Shown here in pieces: positions 51,094 through 60,730 of a stretch of 64,000 nt of DNA. The stretch is from JASLEW01 sp035544875 (GTDB lineage Bacteria; Acidobacteriota; Thermoanaerobaculia; Multivoradales; UBA5704): NCBI GenBank assembly GCA_035544875.1, contig DASZZP010000038.1, forward strand, positions 124,001 to 188,000, given 5' to 3'. The position numbers and the translations under genes are program-made. The notes under the pieces are model-generated. The model was not told the origin of the DNA. It was given only the letters and a program-made list of their open reading frames with translations, and ran no database searches. Within the stretch, counting starts at the first letter, position 1. Each line of letters begins with the position of its first letter.

Positions 51094-53367
51094 TCAGGTA
51101 GGTGGAGCGCCCTGCTCGATCGACGATCCCTGCCCTGCGCCAGCCCCTGGCGACCGCCGCACGTCGCTGGATTCGGCGGGCAGCCGAGCGAGCAGCGCTC
51201 TTGCCCTGGCGATCTCGGCGCGGAAACGCCCAGCCGGCGCGGTGGCGATGAAGCGGTCGAGCGCCCGCCGCGCCTCTCCCCGCCGGCCGGTCTCCGCGCC
51301 GACCAGGCCGATGTTGTAGAGGGCATCGTATTGGCGAGGATCGATGGCGGCGGCGCGCTCCCAGGCCGCCACCGCCGGTCCGGGCCCCTCGACCTTGTAT
51401 AGCGCCACACCCAAGGTGTTCCATGAAATCGGCAGGCGCTCGTCGAGCGCCAAGGCCCGGCGGAGCTGCGCCCGGGCGGCGGCAGGACGGCCGCGCGCCA
51501 GCTCCGCGATGCCCAGATGCTCGTAGGTCTCGGCGCGCATCGGCTCGCGCGCCAGCGCCCGCTCAAGGAGAGCGATCGCCTCCGCGTGACGGCCGCTGTC
51601 GGACAGGGCGACCCCCAGCGCGTTGAGGGTCGCGGCATCCCCACCCGCGGCCAGGGGCTGGAGCAGGGCAACAGCCTCGGCTGGCCGGCCGGCCTCGGCG
51701 AGCGCCAGCGCCAGCTGGCGCAACAACGCCTCGCCGCCCAGGCCGCGACTGCGTGCGCTCTGCAACACGGCGACCGCCTCCGCGGGCCGCTCGAGCTGAG
51801 AAAGCGCCAAGGCCAGGTGCTGGGAAGCCTCGGCGAGCTGTGGCTGCTTCTCCCGCACCTCCATCGAGAGGCCTGCCGCCCGGGCGAAGTCGCCGCCCTC
51901 GTAGGCTTGCACGATCGCTTGCAGGGCACGGTCGATCCCGATCAGGTTCTTCGGGTCGTCCGCCGGCGTGTAGACGCTCTTGGCCGGCGCGGCGCCTACG
52001 GCATAGCCGAGGCTGCGCAACTTGGCCTGCACTTCGGGCGCGGGCGTGGCATCGCGGGCCACCGGCGCCAGCGCGCCCCGCGGCAGGCGCCGCGCGAGCT
52101 CCGCCGCCCGCCGCCGCTCGCTGTGCCACAGGTTGTTGCTTTCGCCTGGGTCGCGGGCGAGATCGTAGAGCTCGGGCACGGGCAAGTCGATCAGCTTCTG
52201 ACGCGCGGCAAGGATGCCGGTGAGCGGCGCCCAGCCGCGGGTCAGGTTGGGGGTCAGAGACTCGAAGTAGCAGTCGGCCGGCCCCGTCCAGGACGCGAGC
52301 AGCGAGGCTCCCGGCAGGCCGGGCGGCGCCGCCACTCCCACCGCCCCGAGCAGCGTCGGCGCGAGGTCGATGTGGCGGGCGGCGCGGTCGTCGCGGCCAG
52401 GGCTGATCCCGGCTCCCCAGAGCAGGAGTGGCACCTTGAGCGTGGCCTCGTAGGCAAAGAGGCCATGGGTCAGCTCGCCGTGCTCGCCCAGCGCCTCGCC
52501 ATGGTCGGCGGTCACCGCGATGAGGGCCCGCGGCTCGCGGCCCTCGAGAAAGGGCAGCAGCAACGGCGCCAGGTAGGCGTCGGTGGCCGACACCGCGCCC
52601 AGGTAGGGATGCCCTGCAAAGCGGCTGGCGAAAGGCTCCGGCGCGGAGTAGGGGGCATGCGGATCGTAGAGGTGGACCCAGAGGAAGCGGCGGCGGCCGC
52701 GGTGCGCCTCCCACCAGCGGCGAGCCGGCCCGATCACCTGATCGCCGGGGCGGCGGTCCATCCCGAATTCGGCCGGCCTGGCGCCGCGGACGAAGCGGTC
52801 GTCGTAGAGGTCGAAGCCGCGATTGAGGCCGAAGCGCGAGTCGAGCGGAAAGGCGCCGACGAACGCCGCCGTCGCATAGCCGGCTTGCGACAACACCGTC
52901 GCCAGCGTCGGGATGCGGGGCGAGAGCACGAAGCCGCTGTTGTCGCGCACCTCGTGCTGATATGGGTAGAGGCCAGTCAGGATATTGGTGTGGGACGGGA
53001 GAGTGACGACGCAGTGAGCGTGGGCGTCGGTAAAAACGCGGCCCGCGGCGGCCAGCCGATCGAGTGTCGGCGTCGCGACCGTGCGGTTGCCGGCGAAGCC
53101 CAAGCTGTCGGCGCGCAGCGTGTCGATGGTGACCAGCAGCAGGTCGGCGCCGGCCGCGAACGCTCCGGATGCGGCCGCCGGCGATCCACTGCTTGCGGAC
53201 CGCGGCATGGGCGCACGGACGAGGAGGAAGGCGGCCAGCACGACGGCGGCCAGTGCGCAGCCGGCCAGCACGGCGCGGCGTCGGCGTGAGAAACCCGGGC
53301 GCCGGCGCCGCAGGCCGCCGCGGGCCGCCGCGGCTGCCAGCGTGGCCCGCTGCGCTCGGCGCGGCAT
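51094..53367 (-). CDS. Membrane-anchored sulfatase-fold/TPR protein A
   Basis: 757 residues from ATG 53367, overlapping the stop of protein B (ATGA). An Arg-rich cytoplasmic tip and one helix (VLAGCALAAVVLAAFLLV) anchor it. The alkaline-phosphatase-superfamily domain (about 75-460) has LLVTIDTLRAD, VTLPSHTNILTG, HLYDPHAPYSAP and TADHGEALGEHG. The usual nucleophile position is Thr122, not the Cys or Ser of true sulfatases, as in phosphoethanolamine transferases and related phosphodiesterases. Five to six TPR repeats fill the C-terminal half (AEASQHLALALSQLERPAEA, PISWNTLGVALYKVEGPGPA). Last gene of a set of three homologues. Confidence 0.87.
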   Translation of the reverse strand: MPRRAQRATLAAAAARGGLRRRRPGFSRRRRAVLAGCALAAVVLAAFLLVRAPMPRSASSGSPAAASGAFAAGADLLLVTIDTLRADSLGFAGNRTVATPTLDRLAAAGRVFTDAHAHCVVTLPSHTNILTGLYPYQHEVRDNSGFVLSPRIPTLATVLSQAGYATAAFVGAFPLDSRFGLNRGFDLYDDRFVRGARPAEFGMDRRPGDQVIGPARRWWEAHRGRRRFLWVHLYDPHAPYSAPEPFASRFAGHPYLGAVSATDAYLAPLLLPFLEGREPRALIAVTADHGEALGEHGELTHGLFAYEATLKVPLLLWGAGISPGRDDRAARHIDLAPTLLGAVGVAAPPGLPGASLLASWTGPADCYFESLTPNLTRGWAPLTGILAARQKLIDLPVPELYDLARDPGESNNLWHSERRRAAELARRLPRGALAPVARDATPAPEVQAKLRSLGYAVGAAPAKSVYTPADDPKNLIGIDRALQAIVQAYEGGDFARAAGLSMEVREKQPQLAEASQHLALALSQLERPAEAVAVLQSARSRGLGGEALLRQLALALAEAGRPAEAVALLQPLAAGGDAATLNALGVALSDSGRHAEAIALLERALAREPMRAETYEHLGIAELARGRPAAARAQLRRALALDERLPISWNTLGVALYKVEGPGPAVAAWERAAAIDPRQYDALYNIGLVGAETGRRGEARRALDRFIATAPAGRFRAEIARARALLARLPAESSDVRRSPGAGAGQGSSIEQGAPPT

Positions 53368-55388
53368 CAACCGCCCATCTGCCGCTTGAGCTGTTCGAGG
53401 TTGGCGGCCGCCGCCTTGTCCTCGGGGTGCTGCGCCACGAACTCTTCGAGCAGACCGCGAGCCTCAGCCAGGCGCCCTTCCGTCGCCAGCAGCACGGCGA
53501 GGTCGCTCATCGCGGCCGGGTGGCCGGGCGACACCGCGAGAGCGCGGCGGAAGTCTCTCTCGGCGGCGGGCAGATCGCGCCGCGCCATCGCGACGGCGCC
53601 GTGCTGATAGATCGCGTCCGCGTTGTTCGGCGCGCCGGCCAGGATCGCCTCCGCCTTTTGGCGCGCCTCCTCGATGCGGCCCAAGGTCAGCAGCAGCCGC
53701 ACCTCCAGGAACCCGAGTCTGCGGTCCTCGGGCGACTTCTCGCTCTGGTGGTGCAGAACCAGCAGCGCCTCGTCGGGCCGCCCCACCTGGACCAGCACCG
53801 TCGCCGTCGCCAGGGCAAGGTCGGGCAGGCCGCCGGAGAGCCTCATCGCCTCTTTGTAGGCGGCGAGCGCCTTGTCGTACTGCCGCAGCCTTTGATACGA
53901 ACGCCCCAGGTAGTCCCAGCCATCGACCATCTGCGGATTCTGCTCAACCGCGTGGCGCAGGCTCGCCACCGCCGCTGCCGGCTGGCGCTGGGCGAACTGC
54001 CGGAGGCCGTCTTGCAGCGCATCGAGCGTGCGGATCATCTTCTTCGGGTCGGGAAGGGGCCCCTCCAGGCCGGGTGCTGCAGTCCCGATGTAGCCGAGGG
54101 CGGCAAGCTTCTGCTTGGTTTCGGCGTCGACCGGCTGCGGCGGCCGCAGCGGCGACTTGAACGGCCGCAGGGCCTGGCTCAAGGCGAAGTAGGCTCGCCG
54201 CTCCCGCGTCAAGACCGAGGCGGTTTCGCCGGGATCGGCGGCGAGGTCAAAGAGCTCTGGGTCCGGGCCGTCGATGAAGTGGAAGTTGCCCTCAATCAGC
54301 GACGTCAGCTCGCTCCACCCGAAGTGGATCCGCGGCACGTAGCTCTCCGCATAGACCGGGCGCGGCGCGCCGGTTGCCGGCGCCTCGAGCAGCGAGCGCC
54401 CGGCGAGCGGCCGCTCGGTCGCGATGCCCGCGGCGCCGAGCAGCGTCGGCGCGAGGTCGAGCAACCGGACCGGACTCGCGACGCTGGCGCCCGCCCGCTC
54501 GCCGCCTGGCAGCTTGAGCAGGAGCGGCACCTGCAGGTCGTTGCGGTAGAGAAAGATCCCATGTCCGTCCTCGCCGTGCTCCCCCAACCCTTCGCCGTGG
54601 TCCGACATGAGCGCGATGAGCGACTGATCGTAGACCCCCAGACGCCTGGTCAGAGCCAGCAGGTCGCCGACCACCTGATCGGCGGCGGCGATCTCGCCGT
54701 CGTAGGCGAATGGATAGCGCGAGTTGAACGGTTCCGGAGGTTGGTACGGCGCATGCGGCTCGTAGAGATGGAGGAAGAGGAAAAACGGCCGCTTGCCGGC
54801 AACCGTCCGCAACCAGGCGCTGGCTTTGGCGAGAGTCTCGGCGCCCGCACGCCGGATGCCTCCGAGGCCTCTGCCGACGCGGGTGTGAATACCGTCGTCG
54901 TAAAAATCGAAGCCCTTGGCCAGGCCGGTTTCGCCGCGCATGACGAAGGCGGAGACCGCCGCACCGGTCGCATAGCCCTTGTCGTGGAGCAGCCGGGGCA
55001 GGTACGGCAGGTGCGCGCTGTCCAGATCGTAGCCGACGTTGTCGCGCACGCCGGTCTGGGCGGGCAGCAGGCCGGTCAGCGCCGAGCAGTGGGACGGGAA
55101 GGTCTCCGGCACCTGGCAATACGCCCGCTCGAAGAGGATCGAGTCGCGCCGCAAGGCGTCGATGCCAGGAGTTTCCACCTTGCTGTAGCCATAGATCGGC
55201 AGGTGATCCGAGCGCAGGGTGTCGATCGAGATCAGGACGATCGAAGGCGCGGCCGCGACCGCGGGCCGCCCCGGCGCCGCCGGGTGGCGCTGGCAGGCGG
55301 CCGCGCCAGCGAGGAGCAGGACTGCAAAGCCACCGAGTCTTGTCAACGTCTTGCGCTCCTTCGCGTCCTTGGACGAGGCGCCAAGCAT
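53367..55388 (-). CDS. Sulfatase-fold/TPR lipoprotein B
   Basis: 673 residues from ATG 55388. TTG 55346 with AAGGAG upstream may be the true start, since it begins the lipoprotein signal (LGGFAVLLLAGAAAC). Domain order is as in A: metal-binding LISIDTLRSDHLPIYG, ETFPSHCSALTG with Thr96 at the nucleophile position, LYEPHAPYQPP, MSDHGEGLGEHGEDGHG. A linker rich in Pro leads into about six TPR units from residue 450 (MVDGWDYLGRSYQRLRQYDK). The stop overlaps the start of A, and the start lies 25 nt after C, so all three are translated together. Confidence 0.88.
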   Translation of the reverse strand: MLGASSKDAKERKTLTRLGGFAVLLLAGAAACQRHPAAPGRPAVAAAPSIVLISIDTLRSDHLPIYGYSKVETPGIDALRRDSILFERAYCQVPETFPSHCSALTGLLPAQTGVRDNVGYDLDSAHLPYLPRLLHDKGYATGAAVSAFVMRGETGLAKGFDFYDDGIHTRVGRGLGGIRRAGAETLAKASAWLRTVAGKRPFFLFLHLYEPHAPYQPPEPFNSRYPFAYDGEIAAADQVVGDLLALTRRLGVYDQSLIALMSDHGEGLGEHGEDGHGIFLYRNDLQVPLLLKLPGGERAGASVASPVRLLDLAPTLLGAAGIATERPLAGRSLLEAPATGAPRPVYAESYVPRIHFGWSELTSLIEGNFHFIDGPDPELFDLAADPGETASVLTRERRAYFALSQALRPFKSPLRPPQPVDAETKQKLAALGYIGTAAPGLEGPLPDPKKMIRTLDALQDGLRQFAQRQPAAAVASLRHAVEQNPQMVDGWDYLGRSYQRLRQYDKALAAYKEAMRLSGGLPDLALATATVLVQVGRPDEALLVLHHQSEKSPEDRRLGFLEVRLLLTLGRIEEARQKAEAILAGAPNNADAIYQHGAVAMARRDLPAAERDFRRALAVSPGHPAAMSDLAVLLATEGRLAEARGLLEEFVAQHPEDKAAAANLEQLKRQMGG

Positions 55389-55413
55389 ACCTCCCGCCGG
55401 TCTTTGCCAGCCC

Positions 55414-57657
55414 TCATCGGCTGGGCGCCTGCTGGCGCCTTGCCCGCAGCCGGCGCAGCAGCTCCCGACTCGCCGGTAGATCGGCCGCGAAGCGCTCGGC
55501 CGGAGCGGTGGCGACGAACTGCGCCAGCGCCCGAGTGGCGAGATCGAAGCGGCCCAGCTCGACTGCCTTGACGCCGATGTTGTACAGAGTGTCGTACTGC
55601 TGGGGGTCGACCTCCACCGCCCGCTGCCAGGCGTCGAGCGCGGCCGCCGGCTGGCCGAGGTGATAGAGGGCGACGCCCAGGTTGTTCCAGGCGTTGCCGC
55701 GCCGCGGATCGAGAGCGACCGCCCGCCGGGCGCTGTCGCGGGCTTCGCTCCACAGCGCCAGGCGAAGATCGACCAGGCTCAGATTCTCCTCAGCCTCGGC
55801 ATTGCGCGCATCGATCGCCAGCACGCTCTGCGCCTCGAGCCGGGCCTCCTGCGGCCGGCCGGCGGCCCAGTAGGCGAGGAACAGCGCATTCTTCGCCTCC
55901 GTAGCTTCCCGGTCGTGGCGACCGGAGAGCGGCCGCAGGAGCTCGATGGCGGCGCCGGCGCGGCCGCCTTCGGTCAACCGGCGGGCGAGCTCGGCCAGCG
56001 CCTCGGGCGACGCCCTACCAGAGCGCACCGCCGCGCGCGCGGCGGCGATCGCCTGCTCGGGGCGACCGAGTCGCAGCTCGAGCAACGCTACGGCCAGGAC
56101 GTCGTCGGGATCTCCGGCGGACAGCTCGACCGCCTGCTGGGCGGCCCCGAGTGCCTCGGCCAGCCGGCCCGTCGCGTGCAGCGCCCGCGCCAGGTACTCC
56201 CATGCATCCAGGATGCGCGGATTCTCGGCGAGCACCCGGCGAAAGGCCGGAACGGCCGCGGCGAAGTCGCGGCGGTTGTAGAAGTTGAACGCCTCGCGGA
56301 GCTGGCGCAGCACCGGTAGCTGGCTTTTCGGGTCGGGCAGCGCGCCGCGCGGTGCCGCTGCGGCGGCCGGCGCACCCGACAGGTAGCCGAGCGCGGCGAG
56401 CCGCCGGCGCGTCTCGGTATCCACGGCTGACGGTGATGTCAGCGGCCGCTCGAGGGGCGCCAGGTCGGCCCTGAGGGCGGCGGCGGTCCGGCGCTCGGCG
56501 CCGGCCAGGTCCTGCCGCTCGGCAGGGTCGGCCAGCAGGTCGTAGAGCTCGGGGGCCGGCGAGCGAATGTACTGGTGGCGCTCGCCGATCAGCGACAGCA
56601 GCTCGCTCGCGCCGTAGTGCAGGCGAGCGTGGTAGGTCTCGGCGTAGATAAGGCGCTCGGCCGGTGGGCTCGCCGTTAGTGCCAGGTCGAGCAACGACCT
56701 GCCTTGCAGATCGGCCGGCACTGGCAGGTCGAGCAGCTTGGCGACCGTCGGATAGACGTCGATCAGCTCCGCCGGCGCGCCGACCGTGGCGCCGGCATGG
56801 CCAGAATCGGGGAGCTTGACCAGGAGCGGCACCTGCAGCGCCTCGCGGTAGAGCAGCAAGCCGTGCTCCTCCTCCCCGTGGTCGCCCAGCCCTTCGCCGT
56901 GATCGGAGAGCAAGACCACCAGCGCGCGCCGGTACACCCCGAGCCGCTGGAGCTCGGCGAGCAGCCCGCCAACCACCTGATCCGCGGCGGCGATGCCGCC
57001 GTCGTAGGGCTGCGCGCGGTAACGGCTGGCGAACGGCTCCGGCGAGCGGTAGGGGGCATGCGGTTCATAGATATGAAAGAAGAGGAAGAAGGGCCGGCCG
57101 GCGACCCCCTGGAGCCAATGGCTGGCCAGGGCCAAGCTCTCGCTCCCCGAACGGCCGATGCCGCCCAGCGCGATGTCCGGCTGGAAGGCGATGTCGTCGT
57201 CGTAGAAGTCGAATCCGCGGGCAATTCCGCTCGTCGCCTTGAGCACGAAGGCCGAGACCACCGCGCCGGTCGCGTAGCCGCGACGCTTGAGCTCCACCGG
57301 CAGCAACGGCGCCGCCTCATTGCCCATACGGTAGCCGGTGTTGTCGCGCACGCCGAGATCACCCGGCAGGCGGCCGGTCAGGATCGTCAGATGAGAGGGA
57401 AGGGTGAGCGGCACGTGAGAATAGGCCCGCACGAAGAGCAACGAGTCGCCGCGGAGAGCGTCGATCGCCGGTGTCTGGACGCCGCGATAGCCGTAGATCG
57501 GCAGGTGGTCAGAGCGCAAGGTGTCGATCGAGATGAGGACGACGGGAGTGCCGGGGGGTAGACGGAGAGCGGCGGTCCGGACTCGGCCGCAGCTCGCCGG
57601 CAGCAGCGCCGCGAGCGCCAAGAGCGCCGCCTGTGAAGCGTAGAGGACATGTTTCAT
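55414..57657 (-). CDS. Sulfatase-fold/TPR lipoprotein C
   Basis: 747 residues from ATG 57657. The lipoprotein signal is ALLALAALLPASC. Catalytic-domain motifs mirror B: LISIDTLRSDHLPIYGY, LTLPSHLTILTG with Thr85, IYEPHAPYRSP, LSDHGEGLGDHGEEEHG. The C-terminal half holds about eight TPR repeats, ending PQQYDTLYNIGVKAVELGRF. It is first of the three homologues and follows TonB receptor 2 across a 64-bp gap with a hairpin. Its ribosome site is poor, so expression may depend on readthrough from the receptor. Confidence 0.88.
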   Translation of the reverse strand: MKHVLYASQAALLALAALLPASCGRVRTAALRLPPGTPVVLISIDTLRSDHLPIYGYRGVQTPAIDALRGDSLLFVRAYSHVPLTLPSHLTILTGRLPGDLGVRDNTGYRMGNEAAPLLPVELKRRGYATGAVVSAFVLKATSGIARGFDFYDDDIAFQPDIALGGIGRSGSESLALASHWLQGVAGRPFFLFFHIYEPHAPYRSPEPFASRYRAQPYDGGIAAADQVVGGLLAELQRLGVYRRALVVLLSDHGEGLGDHGEEEHGLLLYREALQVPLLVKLPDSGHAGATVGAPAELIDVYPTVAKLLDLPVPADLQGRSLLDLALTASPPAERLIYAETYHARLHYGASELLSLIGERHQYIRSPAPELYDLLADPAERQDLAGAERRTAAALRADLAPLERPLTSPSAVDTETRRRLAALGYLSGAPAAAAAPRGALPDPKSQLPVLRQLREAFNFYNRRDFAAAVPAFRRVLAENPRILDAWEYLARALHATGRLAEALGAAQQAVELSAGDPDDVLAVALLELRLGRPEQAIAAARAAVRSGRASPEALAELARRLTEGGRAGAAIELLRPLSGRHDREATEAKNALFLAYWAAGRPQEARLEAQSVLAIDARNAEAEENLSLVDLRLALWSEARDSARRAVALDPRRGNAWNNLGVALYHLGQPAAALDAWQRAVEVDPQQYDTLYNIGVKAVELGRFDLATRALAQFVATAPAERFAADLPASRELLRRLRARRQQAPSR

Positions 57658-57672
57658 GGGCGTGAAGGGAAA

Positions 57673-57695
57673 CCGGGGGGAGATGCTCCCCCCGG
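57673..57695 (-). terminator. Hairpin between TonB receptor 2 and the sulfatase genes
   Basis: Arms 57673-57682 and 57686-57695 pair over 10 bp around a 3-nt loop, and on the minus strand TTTCCCTT follows. It may act as a partial terminator that sets receptor levels above those of the enzymes. Confidence 0.65.
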
Positions 57696-57721
57696 GACTA
57701 GACTACCAGGAAGCGCCGGAG

Positions 57722-60700
57722 CTACTTGAAGCTGAAGCGGGCGCCGAGGCGGAAGATACGGGGACTGATCGTCTCGGTGACGAAGTTGGACCTCGCCACG
57801 CCAGAGTTCACACCCTGGTTGAGCTGGCGCTGCAGCACGGAGTTGTTGTTGAGGATGTTGAACACGTCGGCGCTGATGGTCAGGCCGAAGTCGCTGAAGG
57901 TGAACTCCTTGTCGATGCGACCGTCGACGGTGTAGATGTTCGAGAAGCGGTGGCTGTCGAGCTTGCCAGCCGCGCACGACGCAGCGGATGCGGGGCAGTT
58001 TGCCGACACGAGGACCTGCCGCGAGATGCCGTCCGAGCCGGTGATGGAGTAGTAGAGCGGGGCCGGGAAGCCTTGCCGCCCGCTGACGTTGGTGGAGACG
58101 TTGAAGGCCCAGGGCTGGCCCTGCGCAACCTGATAGAGACCGTTCAGGTTGAACGAGTACTTGCTGTTGAGGAACACGCTGTTCTTGCTGCCGGAGCCCG
58201 ACGACTGTTCGGCAACGACGTCGCCATTGATGTCGCCGGTGGCGGCGGTGGTTGGAGTGCCGCCGAAATTGTAGATCCCCTGACCGAGACCGAAGAGTGT
58301 CGGGTCCTGGTGGTTGAAGTAGCTCTTCGGCACCTGCCAGGTCCAGTTGGTGAAGGAGAGGTTGCCGCGCGCCATCCAGTGGTTTGCCAACCGCTTGGTG
58401 AAGGTGAAGGCGCCGCCAACGTACTTCTGCTTCCGGTCGCCATTGATGAGCAAGGTGCCGCCGGCATCCGAGATGCCCGGCCGGAGGACGAAGTAGTTGA
58501 TCGTCCGGCCGTCGCGGACTTTCGACTCCGGCACGAAGTCGGAAGCGTTGACCACGCGGACCGTGGCGCCGTCGTTGACCAGTTCCTGGGTCTCTTCGAT
58601 GTTCGAGATGCGCCGGTAGGTGGCGGCGAGGCCGACCACGAACTCCGGCAGCAGCGCGTGGTCGATGCCGGCGTTGAGCTCGTCGGTCTTCGCCGGACTG
58701 AGGTTCGAAGCGATGCGGCTGGGCGAGACGAGAGAGTTCGGATGGTTGGGATCGAAGTTGGCGTACGCTAGGTTGTGGAAGGTGCCGACCTCGCTGGCGT
58801 CCATGATGCCGTTGTGATTGAGGTCCTGGAAGGTGCCGAGATTCTGCGACAACCCGATCGGGTTGGCGCCGGTGATAAAGCCCTGCCCGAGCTGCTCGGC
58901 ATACCGCGCGTAGCTCAAGCGCAGCAGGCTCTTGTGCTCCGCTCCCAGGGCGTAGGTCAGGCCGAGCCTGGGCAGGATGGTGTTGAAGGTGAAGCCACCC
59001 GCAGCGCCCGGGTAGCTAAGCGCCGGCAGGAAGGTCGTACCGCCGAGCACGACCGCGCTGGCGGCGCTCGCCTTGTTGGCGCCGTTCGCACGCTCGAAGC
59101 GCAAGCCCAGGTTGGCGGTGAGATTACCGGCGGTCGCCGTATCCTGGATCCAGCCCGTGGTGTACTTGGTTTCGACGACGACGTTGCTGTCACGGATGAA
59201 GTTGACAAAGTGGGTGGTGTTGTTCGGCCCGCCGTCGCAGCCCTTGATGGCGCAGTCGTACGATATCCGCTGCTTCGAGTAGCCAAACAGCGAAGAGGTG
59301 GTCGCGGTGCGGTAGCCGGCGCCATACTTCAGCTCGTGCGACATGCTGCCGGCGTTGAAGAAGTTGGCTGCGTCGAGCCGGCCCTGGTCGGAGTTGCGCT
59401 TGTTGACCAGGTAGTAGTAGCTGCCACGGTAGATCCCGTCCGAGAGCTCGAAAACGTCGGCATTCAACCCGCCCTTGGGGGTCAAGGTGAAGCCGCCGCG
59501 GACCAGCGAGTAGAGGCCGGTTGCATAGAAGTTTGGGTTGAAGATCTGGGTGTCGTCGACCTTGTAGACCTTGGTCGGACCGCCCTGGTTCTCGGTCGTT
59601 TCAGGCGCCCGACCCGGACCGGCGCCGCGGCCGCTCTTGATTTTCTCGCCGTCGCTGAATTGGCCCGTGGCCGAGTTCGAGCCTGTCACTTGCGCGTTCA
59701 GCTTGCCGTTGTAGTTCTTGAGCTGGGTCGCGTCGGGAGTGCCGCCGCCGGCGAGCTCGAGGACGTCGTCCTTGCCGTAGGCGCCCCAGACCCAGAGGTG
59801 GTCCTTGACGATGGCGCCGCCGGCTTCCGCTCCGTAGTCCTTGACGTGGCCGATCTTGTTCGGCGTGAAGGTGGAGAGGTCCTGGACCACGCCGCGCGCG
59901 GTGACGCCGGCCTGACTGTTGCTGATGCTAGGAGTCGACTGCCACTTGCCCTCGGTGTCGAAGAAGCGGCCGGAGCCTCGCCACGCGTCGGTTCCGCGCT
60001 TGGTGACGACGTTGACGGTGACGCCGCTGGCGGAGGTCGAGACGTCGCTGCCGCCGGTTGTGAGCTGGAATTCCTGGAAAGCGTCGAAATCGTAGTAGGT
60101 CGGCGACGATCCCTGAGAAGCCATATCGGTGATGTCGACGCCGTCGACCTGCCACTGGTTGGCCTTGGAGTTGGCGCCCTTGCCGACGAACACCGACTGC
60201 TGGCCGCTCTCGTTGCCGCCAACGTTGATGCGGTCGACCTGAACGCCCGGGGTCTGGCTCATGAGCGACCACGGGTCGCGCGCGGTCGGGATCTTCTCGA
60301 GCTCGGTCTGCGAGATGCTGGTGCCGAGCGCGACCTTGCGGTTATCGAGCAGCGGGCTCTCGGCGGAGACCGTGATCGTGTCCTTGATCCCCGCCGACAT
60401 CGAGAGCTCGACGTCGGTGTTGCGGCCCAAGCTGATGACAACGCTGGGGTACTCCAGCGGCGAGAAGCCATCGAGCTGGGACGTCAGCTTGTATTTGCCC
60501 GGCGACAAGCTTGGGAAGCGGAACTGGCCGTCGTTGTCGGAGACCTGCACCTGCGGTGCGCCCGGCCCGGTGAGGGTCAAGGTCACTCCCGGCAGAGGGG
60601 CACCGCCCTGGTCCTTGACCTTGCCGTAGAGGTTGCCGGTCGATTCCTGGGCCAGAGCGTAGCCGCCCGCCGCCAGGAGGATCAGGGTGAAGGCGGCCAG

Positions 60701-60730
60701 GATCTGCCGCCAAGGTTTCGCGTTCTTCAT
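57722..60730 (-). CDS. TonB-dependent receptor with carboxypeptidase regulatory-like domain (2)
   Basis: 1002 residues from ATG 60730, with AAGGAGG about nine bases upstream. A signal peptide (ILAAFTLILLAAGGYALAQ) leads to a regulatory beta-sandwich (GNLYGKVKDQGGAPLPGVTL to VVISLGRNTDVELSMSA), plug (TDMASQGSSPTYYDFDAFQE, ASGVTVNVVTKRGTDAWRGS) and barrel ending IFRLGARFSFK. It heads the operon with three sulfatase-fold/TPR proteins, an arrangement reminiscent of nutrient-uptake loci where the receptor imports what surface enzymes release. It is distantly similar to receptor 1. Confidence 0.93.
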   Translation of the reverse strand: MKNAKPWRQILAAFTLILLAAGGYALAQESTGNLYGKVKDQGGAPLPGVTLTLTGPGAPQVQVSDNDGQFRFPSLSPGKYKLTSQLDGFSPLEYPSVVISLGRNTDVELSMSAGIKDTITVSAESPLLDNRKVALGTSISQTELEKIPTARDPWSLMSQTPGVQVDRINVGGNESGQQSVFVGKGANSKANQWQVDGVDITDMASQGSSPTYYDFDAFQEFQLTTGGSDVSTSASGVTVNVVTKRGTDAWRGSGRFFDTEGKWQSTPSISNSQAGVTARGVVQDLSTFTPNKIGHVKDYGAEAGGAIVKDHLWVWGAYGKDDVLELAGGGTPDATQLKNYNGKLNAQVTGSNSATGQFSDGEKIKSGRGAGPGRAPETTENQGGPTKVYKVDDTQIFNPNFYATGLYSLVRGGFTLTPKGGLNADVFELSDGIYRGSYYYLVNKRNSDQGRLDAANFFNAGSMSHELKYGAGYRTATTSSLFGYSKQRISYDCAIKGCDGGPNNTTHFVNFIRDSNVVVETKYTTGWIQDTATAGNLTANLGLRFERANGANKASAASAVVLGGTTFLPALSYPGAAGGFTFNTILPRLGLTYALGAEHKSLLRLSYARYAEQLGQGFITGANPIGLSQNLGTFQDLNHNGIMDASEVGTFHNLAYANFDPNHPNSLVSPSRIASNLSPAKTDELNAGIDHALLPEFVVGLAATYRRISNIEETQELVNDGATVRVVNASDFVPESKVRDGRTINYFVLRPGISDAGGTLLINGDRKQKYVGGAFTFTKRLANHWMARGNLSFTNWTWQVPKSYFNHQDPTLFGLGQGIYNFGGTPTTAATGDINGDVVAEQSSGSGSKNSVFLNSKYSFNLNGLYQVAQGQPWAFNVSTNVSGRQGFPAPLYYSITGSDGISRQVLVSANCPASAASCAAGKLDSHRFSNIYTVDGRIDKEFTFSDFGLTISADVFNILNNNSVLQRQLNQGVNSGVARSNFVTETISPRIFRLGARFSFK

